Notes: generated by a model not told the origin, from the sequence alone. DNA of 64,000 nt from Acidovorax sp. MR-S7 (GCF_000400995.2 NZ_DF238937.1:38779-102778); one strand, 5' to 3'. Positions 31,068 to 41,074 are shown, counted from the first letter of the stretch. A program made the numbers and translations.

Positions 31068-32552
31068 ATGTCCTCTGACGAAGCCCCGCCCCTGTACCAG
31101 CAGATCGCCGGCCAGCTCGCCGAGCTGGTGCGCAACGGCACGCTTGTGCGCGGCGAGAAGCTGCCCTCGGTGCGCGCGCTCGCGCGCCAGCACGGCGTGG
31201 CGCAGACCACGGTGGTGCAGGCCTTCCACTGGCTGGAGGACGCGCGCCTGGTCGTCGCGCGGCCGCGCTCGGGCTTCTTCGTCGCACCCCGGCCAGCGCC
31301 GCTGCCCGAGCCCCAGGCCTCGCGCCCGCGCGGCCGTCCGCGCGAGGTGTCGGTGGACTGGCTGGGCCAGCGCATCCTGGGGCGCGAGCAGCCTGCGGGC
31401 CTGGTGTCGTTCAGCAGCGGCACGCCCGGGGCCGACATGCTCAACCCCGACCGCGTGCGCCGCGCCGTCACGCGCGCCGTGCAGCGCCACCGCCACCTGC
31501 TGTGCGCCTACCCTTCGGCCACGGGGCAGGAGGAGGCGCGCCGTGCGCTCGCGCGCTATGCCGTGGGGCTGGGCTGCACGCTCGACCCTGCCAACGTCAT
31601 CGTCACCAGCGGCTGCATGGACAGCATCGGCCTGTGCCTGCGCGCGGTCACGCAGCCGGGCGACGTGGTGGCGATCGAGTCGCCCACGCATTTCTCCTTC
31701 CTGGAAGTGCTGCAGAGCCTGCACCTGCGCGCGCTGGAGATCCCCACGCACCCGCGCCACGGCCTGTCGCTGGACGCGCTGCAGCTCGCGCTGGACACGC
31801 AGCCGGTGAAGGCGCTGCTGCTCGTGCCCACGCTCAGCAATCCGCTGGGTGCCTGCATGCCCCAGCCCGAGCGCAGGCGCCTGGCGCAGATGGCGGCGCG
31901 CCACGGCATCGCGGTGATCGAGGATGCGATCTACAACGACCTCGCCGAGCCCGACGAGATGCGCCGCACCGTCAAGTCGTACGACACCACGGGCCACGTG
32001 ATGCTGTGCGACTCGTTCTCCAAAACCCTCGCGCCGGGCCTGCGCCTCGGCTGGGTGGAGGCCGGGCGCTGGGGCGAGCGGGTGCGCGCGATCAAGGACC
32101 TGCAGTCCGGCGGCCAGTCGGCAGTGCTGGAGCTGGCGCTGGCCGACCTCATCACCCAGGCCGGCCACGCCGCCGCGATGCGCCAGCTGCGCGCGCTGGC
32201 GGCGGCGAGGCTGGACGGGGCGCGCCATGCGATCGCCGCCCACTTCCCGCCCGGCACGCGCGTGAGCGACCCGCCCGGCGGCCTGCTGCTGTGGCTGGAG
32301 CTGCCGCGCGGGCTGGACGCGGTGCGCCTGCACGAGGCCTGCCTGGCCGAGGGCATCCTCGTCGCGCCCGGCACCGTGTTCAGCGCCAGCGCGCGTTTCC
32401 GCAACTGCCTGCGCATCGGCATGGGTGGCGACTGGACGGACCGGCACCTGGACGCGCTGCGCCGCGTGGGCGACATCGCCACGCGCATGGGCGAGCAGGC
32501 CCCGGGCACCGCCTACACTCGCCGTTCCCGCGAAACCGATCCCGCCGCATGA
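31068..32552 (+). CDS. MocR-type PLP-dependent regulator (GntR DNA-binding domain fused to aminotransferase fold)
   Basis: A 494-residue protein. The N-terminal GntR winged helix (about residues 5-72: LYQQIAGQLAELVRNGTLVR, LPSVRALARQHGVAQTTVVQ) is fused to a class-I aminotransferase domain. The PLP lysine is in CDSFSKTLAPGLRLGW near residue 319, and VTSGCMDSIGLCL and LVPTLSNPLGACMP are fold motifs. Such proteins sense PLP and an amino compound and usually act on a divergent gene, here DUF2917. The gene interrupts the his operon between hisD and hisC, and its stop overlaps hisC by ATGA. Its promoter may therefore also drive hisC and genes downstream. The effector is unknown. Confidence 0.87.
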   Translation: MSSDEAPPLYQQIAGQLAELVRNGTLVRGEKLPSVRALARQHGVAQTTVVQAFHWLEDARLVVARPRSGFFVAPRPAPLPEPQASRPRGRPREVSVDWLGQRILGREQPAGLVSFSSGTPGADMLNPDRVRRAVTRAVQRHRHLLCAYPSATGQEEARRALARYAVGLGCTLDPANVIVTSGCMDSIGLCLRAVTQPGDVVAIESPTHFSFLEVLQSLHLRALEIPTHPRHGLSLDALQLALDTQPVKALLLVPTLSNPLGACMPQPERRRLAQMAARHGIAVIEDAIYNDLAEPDEMRRTVKSYDTTGHVMLCDSFSKTLAPGLRLGWVEAGRWGERVRAIKDLQSGGQSAVLELALADLITQAGHAAAMRQLRALAAARLDGARHAIAAHFPPGTRVSDPPGGLLLWLELPRGLDAVRLHEACLAEGILVAPGTVFSASARFRNCLRIGMGGDWTDRHLDALRRVGDIATRMGEQAPGTAYTRRSRETDPAA

Positions 32553-33652
32553 CGCCCCCCACCGCCCCCGATCCGCTGCAGCGCATCCGCCCCGACGTGC
32601 GCGCCATGCACGCCTATCCCATCCCGGATGCCACGGGCTACCTGAAGATGGATGCGATGGAGAACCCCTTCGGCCTGCCCCCCGCGCTGCAGGCCGCGCT
32701 GGGCCGGCGCCTGGGCGCGCTGGAGATCAACCGCTATCCCGGTGCGCGCCAGGGCGAACTGCGGGCCGCGTTGGCCGCGCACGCCGGTGCGCCGCAGGGC
32801 AGCGCGCTGCTGCTGGGCAACGGCTCCGACGAGCTCATCAGCCTGGTGCAGATGGCCTGCGCGCAGCCCGGGGCAGCGGTGCTCGCGCCGGTACCGGGCT
32901 TCGTCTACTACGCCATGGCCGCGCAGCAGCACGGCCTGCGCTACGTGGGCGTGGAGCTGGACGGGGAATTCCAGCTGCGCGAGCAGCCCATGCTGGACGC
33001 CATCGCCGCGCACCGCCCGGCCGTCACCTTCCTGGCCTATCCCAACAACCCCACGGCCACGCTGTGGGACGAGGGCGTGGTGCAGCGCATCGTCGACGCC
33101 GTGGCCGCGCAGGGCGGCATCGTGGTGATGGATGAGGCCTACCAGCCCTTCGCCAGCCGCAGCTGGATCGACCGCATGCGCGCCGACCCCGCGCGCAACG
33201 GCCACGTGCTGCTGCTGCGCACGCTCAGCAAGTTCGGCCTGGCGGGCGTTCGCCTGGGCTACCTGATCGGCCCGGCCGCGCTGGTGCACGAGATCGACAA
33301 GCTGCGCCCGCCCTACAACGTGAGCGTGCTCAACTGCGAGGCCGCGCTGTTCGCGCTGGAGCATGCCGGAGTTTTCGCCGCGCAGGCGGCCGAGCTGCGC
33401 GCCGCGCGCGCCGAATTGCTGGCCGCGCTGCGTGCCCTGCCCGGCGTGCTGAAGGTGTGGGACAGCGAGGCCAACATGGTGCTGGTCCGCGTGCGGGATT
33501 CCGCCAGAGTGCATGCGGGCATGGCCGCGCGCAAGGTTCTCGTCAAGAACGTTTCTACAATGCACCCATTGCTGGCCAACTGCCTGCGTCTGACGGTGGG
33601 CAGTGCCGCCGACAACGCCCAGATGCTCGCGGCGCTCCAGGCTTCCCTATGA
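32549..33652 (+). CDS. hisC: Histidinol-phosphate aminotransferase
   Basis: A 367-residue PLP enzyme that converts imidazole acetol phosphate and glutamate to histidinol phosphate. Motifs are [45 protein letters not shown], and the PLP-lysine segment [20 protein letters not shown] near residue 228. The C-terminal CLRLTVG is normal. The start overlaps the MocR gene stop and the end overlaps hisB (ATGA on both sides). It is thus translationally tied to the regulator gene upstream rather than to hisD. Confidence 0.94.
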   Translation: MTPPTAPDPLQRIRPDVRAMHAYPIPDATGYLKMDAMENPFGLPPALQAALGRRLGALEINRYPGARQGELRAALAAHAGAPQGSALLLGNGSDELISLVQMACAQPGAAVLAPVPGFVYYAMAAQQHGLRYVGVELDGEFQLREQPMLDAIAAHRPAVTFLAYPNNPTATLWDEGVVQRIVDAVAAQGGIVVMDEAYQPFASRSWIDRMRADPARNGHVLLLRTLSKFGLAGVRLGYLIGPAALVHEIDKLRPPYNVSVLNCEAALFALEHAGVFAAQAAELRAARAELLAALRALPGVLKVWDSEANMVLVRVRDSARVHAGMAARKVLVKNVSTMHPLLANCLRLTVGSAADNAQMLAALQASL

Positions 33653-34281
33653 CCTCTTCCGCACTCGTTCCTTCCTCCCCCGAGCCCTGCGCCGACCGCA
33701 CGGCCGAAGTCAGCCGCAACACGGCCGAAACCCGCATCACCGCGCGCGTGAACCTCGACGGCACGGGCGAGGCCCGCCTGAACACGGGCATCGGCTTCTT
33801 CGACCACATGCTCGACCAGATCGCACGCCACGGCCTCATCGACCTGGAGGTGCGCTGCGACGGCGACCTGCACATCGACGGCCACCACACGGTGGAGGAC
33901 GTGGGCATCACCCTCGGCCAGTCGTTCGCGCGCGCCGTGGGCGACAAGAAGGGCATCCGCCGCTACGGCCACGCCTACGTGCCGCTCGACGAGGCGCTCT
34001 CGCGCGTGGTGGTCGATTTCTCGGGCCGCCCGGGCCTGCACCTGCACATCCCGTTCACGGCGGCGAGCATCGGCGGCTTCGACACGCAGCTCACCTACGA
34101 GTTCTTCCAGGGCTTCGTGAACCATGCGGGCGTGACCCTGCACATCGACAACCTCAAGGGCATCAACGCCCACCACCAGTGCGAGACGGTCTTCAAGGCC
34201 TTCGCGCGCGCGCTGCGCGCCGCGCTGGAGCGCGACCCGCGCGCGGCGGGCGTGATCCCGTCCACCAAGGGCTCCCTGTAG
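33649..34281 (+). CDS. hisB: Imidazoleglycerol-phosphate dehydratase
   Basis: A 210-residue monofunctional manganese enzyme without the phosphatase domain seen in enteric bacteria. Metal-binding histidine motifs are [28 protein letters not shown], and [11 protein letters not shown] with [19 protein letters not shown]. The first 20 residues ([20 protein letters not shown]) are a non-conserved leader. It overlaps hisC by ATGA. A separate histidinol phosphatase must exist elsewhere in the genome. A reverse repeat copy follows its stop. Confidence 0.95.
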   Translation: MTSSALVPSSPEPCADRTAEVSRNTAETRITARVNLDGTGEARLNTGIGFFDHMLDQIARHGLIDLEVRCDGDLHIDGHHTVEDVGITLGQSFARAVGDKKGIRRYGHAYVPLDEALSRVVVDFSGRPGLHLHIPFTAASIGGFDTQLTYEFFQGFVNHAGVTLHIDNLKGINAHHQCETVFKAFARALRAALERDPRAAGVIPSTKGSL

Positions 34282-34284
34282 AAA

Positions 34285-34335
34285 TTTCAAGCCAAATTGG
34301 CCTTTAACGCTTATCTGGCAAGCGCTGGCAGCTAT
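34285..34335 (-). repeat. Intergenic repeat copy (reverse), hisB-hisH junction
   Basis: Read on the minus strand: ATAGCTGCCAGCGCTTG, spacer, then AAGCGTTAAAGGCCAATTTG and GCTTGAAA. It fills the 52-nt gap between hisB and hisH. Its outer edge (AGCTAT) overlaps the first two bases of the hisH start codon. Confidence 0.75.
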
Positions 34336-35002
34336 GAATAGTGAAGCTAAAACCGTCGCGGTCGTGGACTACGGCATGGGCAACCTGCGCTCGGTCTCGC
34401 AAGCCGTGCTGGCCGCGGCGCAGGGCAGCGGCTGGCAGGTGACCGTCACCCGCCATCCCGACGAGGTGCGCGCCGCCGCCCGCGTGGTGCTGCCCGGCCA
34501 GGGCGCCATGCCCGACTGCATGCGCGAGCTGCGCGACTCGGGGCTGCTCGCCCCCGTGCTGGAGGCTGCCGCGGCCAAGCCCCTGTTCGGCGTGTGCGTG
34601 GGCATGCAGATGCTGCTGGACCACAGCGCCGAGGGCGACACGCCCGGCCTGGGCCTGATCCCGGGCGAGGTGCTCAAGTTCGACCTGGCCGGACGCACCC
34701 AGCCCGACGGCAGCCGCTACAAGGTGCCGCAGATGGGCTGGAACCGCGTGCGCCAGGCGCGCCGCGGAGGCAGCGCCCACCCGGTGTGGAACGGCGTGCC
34801 TGACGACAGCTATTTCTACTTCGTGCACAGCTTCTACGCCCGCCCGCGCGATGCGGCGCATGTGGCGGGCGAAGCCGACTACGGCCAACCCTTTGCAGCC
34901 GCCATCGCGCGCGATAATATTTTCGCCACGCAGTTCCACCCGGAAAAGAGCGCCGAGCACGGCCTGGCGCTGTTCCGCAACTTCCTGCACTGGAATCCCT
35001 GA
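34334..35002 (+). CDS. hisH: Imidazole glycerol phosphate synthase, glutamine amidotransferase subunit
   Basis: A 222-residue class-I glutaminase that supplies ammonia to HisF. Nucleophile Cys88 is in [13 protein letters not shown] and the catalytic His-Glu pair is in [10 protein letters not shown] near residue 204. The N terminus [17 protein letters not shown] is typical. The start ATG 34334 sits on the edge of a reverse repeat copy, so its upstream context is repeat DNA and no Shine-Dalgarno is evident. The gene continues the hisCBHA order. Confidence 0.94.
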   Translation: MNSEAKTVAVVDYGMGNLRSVSQAVLAAAQGSGWQVTVTRHPDEVRAAARVVLPGQGAMPDCMRELRDSGLLAPVLEAAAAKPLFGVCVGMQMLLDHSAEGDTPGLGLIPGEVLKFDLAGRTQPDGSRYKVPQMGWNRVRQARRGGSAHPVWNGVPDDSYFYFVHSFYARPRDAAHVAGEADYGQPFAAAIARDNIFATQFHPEKSAEHGLALFRNFLHWNP

Positions 35003-35052
35003 TCCTCAACCCGGCCGGGCTGCCCGTGCGCCCGAATCCTCGCTCCACATCT

Positions 35053-35793
35053 ATGCTGCTCATCCCCGCCATCGACCTCAAGGACGGCCATTGCGTGCGC
35101 CTCAAGCAAGGTGACATGGATCAATCGACCACCTTCGGCGAAGACCCTGCCGCCATGGCGCGCAAGTGGGCGAACGCCGGCGCGCGCCGCCTGCATCTCG
35201 TCGACCTGAACGGTGCCTTCGCGGGCCAGCCCAAGAACAAGGCGGCCATCAAGTCCATCCTGGCTGAGGTGGGCGCGGACATCCCGGTGCAGCTCGGCGG
35301 CGGCATCCGCGACCTGGACACCATCGAGCGCTACATCGACGCGGGCCTGGCCTACGTCATCATCGGCACGGCGGCGGTCAAGAACCCGGGCTTCCTCAAG
35401 GACGCGTGCAGCGCCTTCGGCGGCCACATCATCGTGGGCCTGGACGCCAAGGACGGCAAGGTGGCCACCGACGGCTGGAGCAAGCTCACCGGCCACGAGG
35501 TGGTCGATCTGGCCAAGAAGTTCGAGGACTGGGGCGTCGAGTCCATCATCTACACCGACATCGGCCGCGACGGCATGCTCTCGGGCATCAACATCGAGGC
35601 CACGGTCAAGCTCGCGCAGGCGCTGACCATCCCCGTGATCGCCTCGGGCGGGCTCGCCGGCATCGCCGACATCGAGCAGCTGTGCGCCGTCGAGCGCGAG
35701 GGCGTGGAGGGCGTGATCTGCGGCCGCGCCATCTACAGCGGCGACCTGGACTTCGCGGCCGCGCAGGAGCGGGCCGATGAGCTCACGGCCTGA
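35053..35793 (+). CDS. hisA: Phosphoribosyl-ProFAR isomerase (HisA)
   Basis: A 246-residue TIM-barrel enzyme. The catalytic aspartates are in [16 protein letters not shown] (Asp8) and [12 protein letters not shown]. Phosphate-binding loops are [17 protein letters not shown] and [12 protein letters not shown]. Start ATG 35053 gives the usual MLLIPAIDL; the frame opens at 35026. Its last 17 nt overlap the galE gene in another frame. hisF follows only after galE. Confidence 0.95.
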   Translation: MLLIPAIDLKDGHCVRLKQGDMDQSTTFGEDPAAMARKWANAGARRLHLVDLNGAFAGQPKNKAAIKSILAEVGADIPVQLGGGIRDLDTIERYIDAGLAYVIIGTAAVKNPGFLKDACSAFGGHIIVGLDAKDGKVATDGWSKLTGHEVVDLAKKFEDWGVESIIYTDIGRDGMLSGINIEATVKLAQALTIPVIASGGLAGIADIEQLCAVEREGVEGVICGRAIYSGDLDFAAAQERADELTA

Positions 35794-36796
35794 GGTGATC
35801 CTCGTCACCGGCGGGGCCGGTTTCATCGGCTCTCACACCTGCGCCGCGCTGGCAGTGCAGGGCGAGCGCTTCGTCATCCTCGACAACTTCTGCAACAGCC
35901 AGCGCCCGGTGCTGGAGCGCCTGGCGCGCATCACCGGCGCGCCGGTGGACTGCGTCGAGGGCGACGTGCGCGACGGCGCGCTGCTCGCGCGCGTGCTGCG
36001 GGAGCGCTCCATTGGCGCCGTCATCCATTTCGCAGGCCTCAAGGCCGTGGGCGAGTCGGTGCGCGACCCGCTGCGCTACTACGACAACAACGTGGGCGGC
36101 ACGCTCACGCTGCTGGCCGCGATGCGCGATGCGGGCGTGCGCACCGTGGTGTTCTCCTCCTCGGCCACGGTGTACGGCGATCCCATCACCTCGCCCATCC
36201 GCGAGGACTTCGCGTTGCAGCCCGCCAACCCCTACGGCTGGAGCAAGCTCATGGCCGAGCAGGCGCTGGCCGACGTGGAGCGCTCCGAGCCCGGCCAATG
36301 GCGCATCGCGCGGCTGCGCTACTTCAACCCCGTGGGCGCGCACGAAAGCGGCCTGATCGGCGAAGACCCGCAGGACGTGCCGAACAACCTCATGCCCTAC
36401 GTGGCCCAGGTGGCCGTGGGGCAGCGGCCGGAGCTGTCCGTCTTCGGCGGCGACTATCCCACCGAGGACGGCACCGGCGTGCGCGACTACATCCATGTGA
36501 GCGACCTGGCCGAAGGCCACGTGGCCGCGCTGCGCTACCTGCGCGCGCACCCGGGCCTGCTCACCCTCAACCTGGGCACCGGCCAGCCCGTTTCCGTACT
36601 GCAGATGGTGCATGCCTTCGAGCGCGCCAGCGGCCGCCCCGTGCCCTACCGCATCACCGACCGCCGCCCCGGCGACGTGCCTGCCTACTGGGCCGACCCG
36701 TCTCTGGCCGAGCAACGGCTGGGCTGGCGCGCCACGCGCGGCGTGGACCGCATGTGCGAGGACGTCTGGCGCTGGCAGAGCGGCGCCCATTCCTGA
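35777..36796 (+). CDS. galE: UDP-glucose 4-epimerase
   Basis: A 339-residue extended short-chain dehydrogenase that interconverts UDP-glucose and UDP-galactose using bound NAD. The NAD motif [10 protein letters not shown] is at residues 11-20, [10 protein letters not shown] is the Ser/Thr region, and the catalytic pair is Tyr153-Lys157 in [25 protein letters not shown] and [17 protein letters not shown] are GalE markers. It is embedded in the his operon between hisA (17-nt overlap) and hisF (25-nt gap), in the same direction. It has no role in histidine synthesis, so it is probably an insertion that now rides on the his transcript. Codon use does not stand out. Confidence 0.93.
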   Translation: MSSRPEVILVTGGAGFIGSHTCAALAVQGERFVILDNFCNSQRPVLERLARITGAPVDCVEGDVRDGALLARVLRERSIGAVIHFAGLKAVGESVRDPLRYYDNNVGGTLTLLAAMRDAGVRTVVFSSSATVYGDPITSPIREDFALQPANPYGWSKLMAEQALADVERSEPGQWRIARLRYFNPVGAHESGLIGEDPQDVPNNLMPYVAQVAVGQRPELSVFGGDYPTEDGTGVRDYIHVSDLAEGHVAALRYLRAHPGLLTLNLGTGQPVSVLQMVHAFERASGRPVPYRITDRRPGDVPAYWADPSLAEQRLGWRATRGVDRMCEDVWRWQSGAHS

Positions 36797-36821
36797 AGGG
36801 CCTTCTGAAGGTTTTTTCCCC

Positions 36822-37601
36822 ATGCTTGCCAAACGCATCATTCCCTGCCTCGACGTGACCGGCGGCCGCGTGGTCAAGGGCGTCAACTTCGTCGAACTGC
36901 GCGACGCGGGCGACCCCGTGGAGATCGCCGCGCGCTACAACGCGCAGGGCGCCGATGAACTGACTTTCCTCGACATCACCGCCACCAGCGACGGGCGCGA
37001 CCTGATCCTGCCGATCATCGAGGCCGTGGCCAGCCAGGTGTTCATCCCCCTCACGGTGGGCGGCGGCGTGCGCACCGTCGAAGACGTGCGGCGCCTCTTG
37101 AACGCGGGCGCGGACAAGACCAGCTTCAACTCCGCCGCCATCGCCAACCCCGACGTCATCAACGCCGCCAGCGACAAGTACGGCGCGCAGTGCATCGTGG
37201 TGGCCATCGACGCCAAGCGCCGCCAGGGCGAGGACGTGCGCGAGCGCGGCGAGGGCTGGGACGTGTACAGCCACGGCGGACGCAAGAACACCGGGCTGGA
37301 CGCGGTGCAGTGGGCCTTCGACATGGCGCGCCGCGGCGCGGGCGAGATCCTGCTGACCAGCATGGACCGCGACGGCACCAAGAGCGGGTTCGACCTGCAG
37401 CTCACGCGCGCGGTGAGCGACGCGGTGGGCGTGCCCGTGATCGCCTCGGGCGGCGTGGGCAACCTCGAGCACCTGGCCGACGGTGTGCAGCAGGGCGGCG
37501 CCGACGCGGTGCTGGCCGCCAGCATCTTCCACTACGGCGAATTCACCGTGCGCGAGGCCAAGGAGCGCATGCAGGCGCGCGGCATTCCGGTCCGTCTTTG
37601 A
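36822..37601 (+). CDS. hisF: Imidazole glycerol phosphate synthase, cyclase subunit
   Basis: A 259-residue TIM-barrel cyclase that joins HisH-derived ammonia with PRFAR to give imidazole glycerol phosphate and AICAR. The N terminus [20 protein letters not shown] has catalytic Asp11, and [16 protein letters not shown] has the second aspartate. [15 protein letters not shown] is the phosphate loop. ATG 36822 is the only family-like start. It is separated from hisA by galE. A reverse repeat copy follows within 3 nt of the stop. Confidence 0.95.
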   Translation: MLAKRIIPCLDVTGGRVVKGVNFVELRDAGDPVEIAARYNAQGADELTFLDITATSDGRDLILPIIEAVASQVFIPLTVGGGVRTVEDVRRLLNAGADKTSFNSAAIANPDVINAASDKYGAQCIVVAIDAKRRQGEDVRERGEGWDVYSHGGRKNTGLDAVQWAFDMARRGAGEILLTSMDRDGTKSGFDLQLTRAVSDAVGVPVIASGGVGNLEHLADGVQQGGADAVLAASIFHYGEFTVREAKERMQARGIPVRL

Positions 37602-37603
37602 TA

Positions 37604-37654
37604 TTTCAAGCCAAATCGGCCTCCAGCGCTTGTCCACCAAGCGCGGGCAGCTAT
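37604..37654 (-). repeat. Intergenic repeat copy (reverse), hisF-hisI junction
   Basis: Minus-strand reading: ATAGCTGCCCGCGCTTG, spacer, AAGCGCTGGAGGCCGATTTG, GCTTGAAA. The right half matches the core exactly. It lies 2 nt after the hisF stop and 23 nt before the hisI start, followed by TTTCTTTGATAG. Confidence 0.8.
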
Positions 37655-37677
37655 TTCTTTGATAGTAGGAGAAGGCC

Positions 37678-38085
37678 GTGAGCGACAATGCCCGCATGAA
37701 CTGGCTCGATCAAGTGAAATGGGACGCGCAGGGCCTGGTGCCCGCCATCGCGCAAGAGGCCGCCACGGGCGACGTGCTGATGTTCGCCTGGATGGACCGC
37801 GAGGCGCTGGCCAGGACGGCCGAGCTGGGCCGCGCGGTGTACTTCAGCCGCTCGCGCGGCAAGCTGTGGTTCAAGGGCGAGGAATCGGGCCACGTGCAGA
37901 CGGTGCACGAGATCCGCCTGGACTGCGACAACGACGTGGTGCTGCTCAAGGTGACGCAGCTCGGCCACGAGCCCGGCATCGCCTGTCACACGGGGCGGCA
38001 CAGTTGCTTCTTCAGCGTGCTCAAGGACGGTGCATGGCAAGCCGTCGATCCGGTCTTGAAAGACCCCGAGTCCATCTACAAATAA
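37678..38085 (+). CDS. hisI: Phosphoribosyl-AMP cyclohydrolase
   Basis: A 135-residue zinc enzyme that opens the purine ring in histidine synthesis. Cysteine ligands are in [13 protein letters not shown] and [33 protein letters not shown] and [18 protein letters not shown] are family blocks. GTG 37678 is preferred because AGGAG lies 6 nt upstream; ATG 37696 is a possible later start. It is separate from hisE, unlike the fused enteric HisIE. Confidence 0.93.
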   Translation: MSDNARMNWLDQVKWDAQGLVPAIAQEAATGDVLMFAWMDREALARTAELGRAVYFSRSRGKLWFKGEESGHVQTVHEIRLDCDNDVVLLKVTQLGHEPGIACHTGRHSCFFSVLKDGAWQAVDPVLKDPESIYK

Positions 38086-38092
38086 TCCACTC

Positions 38093-38470
38093 ATGTCCAG
38101 CAACGATTCCCTGGCCCGCCTGGCCGCCATCATCGAAAGCCGCAAGGCGGCGAACGGCGGCGACCCCGAGAAAAGCTACGTGGCCCGCTTGTTGCATAAG
38201 GGGCCCGACGCCTTTCTCAAGAAGATCGGCGAGGAAGCCACCGAGTGCGTCATGGCCGCGAAGGACGTGGACCACGGGGCGGACAAGGCCAAGCTGGTCT
38301 ACGAAGTGGCCGACCTGTGGTTCCACTCGATGATCGCGCTGGCCCACTACGGGGCCACGCCGGCCGACGTGATCGCCGAGCTGGAGCGCCGCGAAGGCAC
38401 CAGCGGCATCGAGGAGAAAGCCCTGCGCAAGGCCGCAGCCCGTGCAACCGAAGAAGGAGGTCCGAGGTGA
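38093..38470 (+). CDS. hisE: Phosphoribosyl-ATP diphosphatase
   Basis: A 125-residue all-alpha MazG-like pyrophosphatase for the second histidine step. The block [20 protein letters not shown] with [12 protein letters not shown] carries the metal-binding glutamates, and [20 protein letters not shown] is the second conserved helix. It follows hisI by 7 nt. The stop overlaps the next gene's GTG start. Confidence 0.93.
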   Translation: MSSNDSLARLAAIIESRKAANGGDPEKSYVARLLHKGPDAFLKKIGEEATECVMAAKDVDHGADKAKLVYEVADLWFHSMIALAHYGATPADVIAELERREGTSGIEEKALRKAAARATEEGGPR

Positions 38471-38850
38471 ACAACGACATCATCGACGTGGAGCCGAACC
38501 AGCGCGCCGAATCGCTCAAGACCGTCGGCTGGGTCAGCTACATCCTGCACCTGATCGTCGCCGTGGCGGCCGTCGTGCCGGGCGCGCAGCCCAGCGCTGC
38601 GCTGCTGATCGTGGCGCTGGTCATCGACCTCGTGAAGAAAAGCGACGCCCAGGGCACCTGGCAGGCCAGCCATTTCTCGTGGCGCATCCGCACCGTGATC
38701 TGGGCCGGGGTGCTCTACGTGGTCACCGCGCCGCTGTGGATCTTCATCTTCCCCGGCTGGATCGCCTGGGGACTGATCTCCATCTGGTTCCTCTACCGCA
38801 TCGTGCGCGGCATGGTCGAGATGAACAAGGGCCAGGCCATCCATGCCTGA
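38467..38850 (+). CDS. Small membrane protein, DUF4870-like
   Basis: A 127-residue protein with three to four hydrophobic segments ([74 protein letters not shown]). The resemblance is to DUF4870-type membrane proteins of unknown function. The GTG start at 38467 overlaps the hisE stop and is backed by a strong AAGGAGG, which lies inside hisE. It overlaps the next gene by 8 nt. Position at the end of the his operon is shared by many betaproteobacteria, by my recollection, but no role in histidine metabolism is implied. Confidence 0.75.
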   Translation: MNNDIIDVEPNQRAESLKTVGWVSYILHLIVAVAAVVPGAQPSAALLIVALVIDLVKKSDAQGTWQASHFSWRIRTVIWAGVLYVVTAPLWIFIFPGWIAWGLISIWFLYRIVRGMVEMNKGQAIHA

Positions 38851-39871
38851 GGCGGGGGGCACGCAGCGGCTCAACCTCGCCCTGCAGGGCGGCGGCTCGC
38901 ACGGCGCGCTCACCTGGGGCGTGCTCGACGCCCTGCTGGAAGACGGCGGCTTTTCCTTCGAGGGCGTGAGCGGCACCAGCGCCGGCGCCATGAACGCCGT
39001 GGCCCTGGCCCACGGCTTCGCCGAGGCCGCGCAGGAGCATTCCGACCCGCACGAGGCGCACCTGGCCGGCTGCGCGCAGGCGCGCGCCACGCTCACGCGG
39101 CTGTGGGAGGGCGTGGGCACGCTCGGCAGCCTGATGTGGGGCGTGCCGCTGCCGGGCGCGAAGGCGCTCATGGGCCTGTGGACCCAGTGGCTCTCGCCCT
39201 ACCAGACCAATCCGCTGGACATCAACCCGCTGCGCCGTCTGCTGGAGCGCGAGGTGGACTTCGAGCGCCTGTGCGCCACGCACGCCCGCATCCCGCAAGT
39301 GTTCGTGTGCGCGACCAACGTGCGCACCGGGCGCGGTGAGATCTTCACCGGCAAGCGCCTGAGCGCCGATGCGGTGATGGCGTCCGCCTGCCTGCCCATG
39401 CTGTTCAAGGCCGTGGAGATCGGCGGCGAGCACTACTGGGACGGCGGCTATTCCGGCAACCCGGCCCTGCACCCGCTGATCTACAAGACCGAATGCAGCG
39501 ACGTGCTGCTGGTGCAGATCAACCCCATCGAGCACGCGGGCGTGCCGGGCAGCGCGGCGGAAATCATGGAGCGCATGAACGAGGTGACCTTCAACGCCAG
39601 CCTGCTGGCCGAGCTGCGCGCCATCGAGTTCGTGCGCCGCCTGCTGGCCGAGGGCAAGCTGGACCCGCGCCGCTACAAGAGCGTGCGCATGCACCGCATC
39701 GACGGCGGCGCGGTGCTCGCGCCCTTCGGCTCGTCGAGCAAGGTGCGTGCGGACCTGTCCTTCGTGCGCCAGCTCTTCGCCCTGGGCCGCGAGGCCGGCG
39801 AGCAGTGGCTCGCGGGCCACCGCGGCGACGTGGGCGTGCGCCCGAGCGTGAACATCGCGGACAATGCGTAG
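38843..39871 (+). CDS. Patatin-like phospholipase family protein
   Basis: A 342-residue serine hydrolase. The oxyanion motif LQGGGSHG is at residues 14-21, the nucleophile elbow GTSAG at 44-48 (Ser46), and the catalytic Asp is in YWDGGYSGNP near 199. This Ser-Asp dyad architecture is complete, so lipid acyl-hydrolase activity is likely. No signal peptide is visible, so it probably acts in the cytoplasm or at the inner membrane. The start ATG 38843 overlaps the membrane-protein gene. The actual lipid substrate is unknown. Confidence 0.86.
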   Translation: MPEAGGTQRLNLALQGGGSHGALTWGVLDALLEDGGFSFEGVSGTSAGAMNAVALAHGFAEAAQEHSDPHEAHLAGCAQARATLTRLWEGVGTLGSLMWGVPLPGAKALMGLWTQWLSPYQTNPLDINPLRRLLEREVDFERLCATHARIPQVFVCATNVRTGRGEIFTGKRLSADAVMASACLPMLFKAVEIGGEHYWDGGYSGNPALHPLIYKTECSDVLLVQINPIEHAGVPGSAAEIMERMNEVTFNASLLAELRAIEFVRRLLAEGKLDPRRYKSVRMHRIDGGAVLAPFGSSSKVRADLSFVRQLFALGREAGEQWLAGHRGDVGVRPSVNIADNA

Positions 39872-39897
39872 AGCGTGCGACACGCGCTCCAACCACC

Positions 39898-40257
39898 ATG
39901 CAACACGATCCGAACTGCCTTTTCTGCAAGATCATCGCCGGCCAGATTCCCTCGAAGAAAGTCTACGAGGACGAACAGGTCTTCGCCTTCCACGACATCC
40001 AGCCCTGGGCGCCGGTGCACTTCCTCATGGTGCCCAAGACGCACCTGCATTCCATGGCCGCCGTCACGCCGGAGCACGCGGGCCTGCTGGGCCACATGAT
40101 GGCCCTGGCGCCGCGCCTGGCGCATGAGCAGGGCTGCAACCCGTACCCGGAAGGGGGCTTTCGCATCGTGGTCAACACCGGCACCGAGGGCGGGCAGGAA
40201 GTCCACCACCTGCACATGCACGTGATCGGCGGCCCGCGCCCCTGGCGCAAGGGCTGA
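39898..40257 (+). CDS. HIT-family nucleotide-binding hydrolase (HinT-like)
   Basis: A 119-residue histidine-triad protein. The HIT motif HHLHMHVIGG lies near residues 105-114; CLFCKIIAGQIPSKKVYED is the usual N terminus and contains a cysteine pair. HinT enzymes hydrolyse purine nucleoside phosphoramidates. ATG 39898 is chosen. It is followed 73 nt later by tatA; a HIT gene before tatABC is a common betaproteobacterial order. Confidence 0.9.
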   Translation: MQHDPNCLFCKIIAGQIPSKKVYEDEQVFAFHDIQPWAPVHFLMVPKTHLHSMAAVTPEHAGLLGHMMALAPRLAHEQGCNPYPEGGFRIVVNTGTEGGQEVHHLHMHVIGGPRPWRKG

Positions 40258-40330
40258 CGCCGGCAGGGATATGCGGCGGCAGGCGACATGCCCCGCGTCT
40301 AGAATGGCCTGTATTCGTTAGGAGATTTCC

Positions 40331-40573
40331 ATGGGTTCGTTTTCCATTTGGCACTGGCTCATCGTGCTGCTCATCGTCGTGATGGTGTTCGGCACGAAGA
40401 AGCTCAAGAACATCGGCTCCGACCTCGGCGGCGCGGTCAAGGGCTTCAAGGACGGCATGAAGGACGGCGCCAGCGATGACGCCGCCTCCGCCAGCGCGCC
40501 CGCCGGCCAGGTGACCAACACCACCGCGGCCGACAAGACCACCATCGACGTCGAAGCCAAGCACAAGAGCTGA
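40331..40573 (+). CDS. tatA: Twin-arginine translocase subunit TatA
   Basis: An 80-residue protein. A short N-terminal membrane helix ([16 protein letters not shown]) is followed by the amphipathic helix [20 protein letters not shown] and a polar tail. TatA oligomers make the translocation pore for folded proteins. The FGxKKL motif is normal. TAGGAG precedes ATG 40331. First of tatABC. Confidence 0.94.
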   Translation: MGSFSIWHWLIVLLIVVMVFGTKKLKNIGSDLGGAVKGFKDGMKDGASDDAASASAPAGQVTNTTAADKTTIDVEAKHKS

Positions 40574-40585
40574 TCGCGCGCGTCC

Positions 40586-41074
40586 ATGATCGACATCGGC
40601 CTGTCCAAGATGGCGCTCATCGGCGCCGTCGCACTCATCGTCATCGGCCCCGAGAAGCTGCCGCGCGTGGCCCGTACCGTGGGCACGCTGCTGGGCAAGG
40701 CGCAGCGCTACGTGGCCGACGTGAAGGCCGAGGTCAACCGCTCCATGGAGCTGGACGAACTGCGCAAGATGAAGGATACGGTGGAGAACGCCGCGCGCGA
40801 CGTGGAGCAGAGCATCCAGACCAGCGCCTCCGATTTCCAGAAGGACTGGGACGCGGGCGTGGCCGGCCTCACGTCCGACAGCAGCACGGATGACGGCGCG
40901 CTGCAGGCGGCATCTTCCTCCACCATCGTCCCGGCCTACAAGCACCCCGGCAAGAACTGGCGCCTCAAGCGCGGCGCGGTGCCGCAGTGGTACAAGTCGC
41001 GCGCCGGCGTACGCACCAAGGCGCAGTCCGGCGCGGCGCGCGTGGCGCGCTTCCGGCCCCAACGATTCCATTGA
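40586..41074 (+). CDS. tatB: Twin-arginine translocase subunit TatB
   Basis: A 162-residue protein with an N-terminal helix ([20 protein letters not shown]), then the [20 protein letters not shown] hinge and amphipathic helix that define TatB. A long charged C-terminal tail follows, ending in Arg/Pro-rich sequence, longer than the core. TatB with TatC binds twin-arginine signal peptides. It is 12 nt after tatA and 69 nt before tatC. Confidence 0.93.
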   Translation: MIDIGLSKMALIGAVALIVIGPEKLPRVARTVGTLLGKAQRYVADVKAEVNRSMELDELRKMKDTVENAARDVEQSIQTSASDFQKDWDAGVAGLTSDSSTDDGALQAASSSTIVPAYKHPGKNWRLKRGAVPQWYKSRAGVRTKAQSGAARVARFRPQRFH

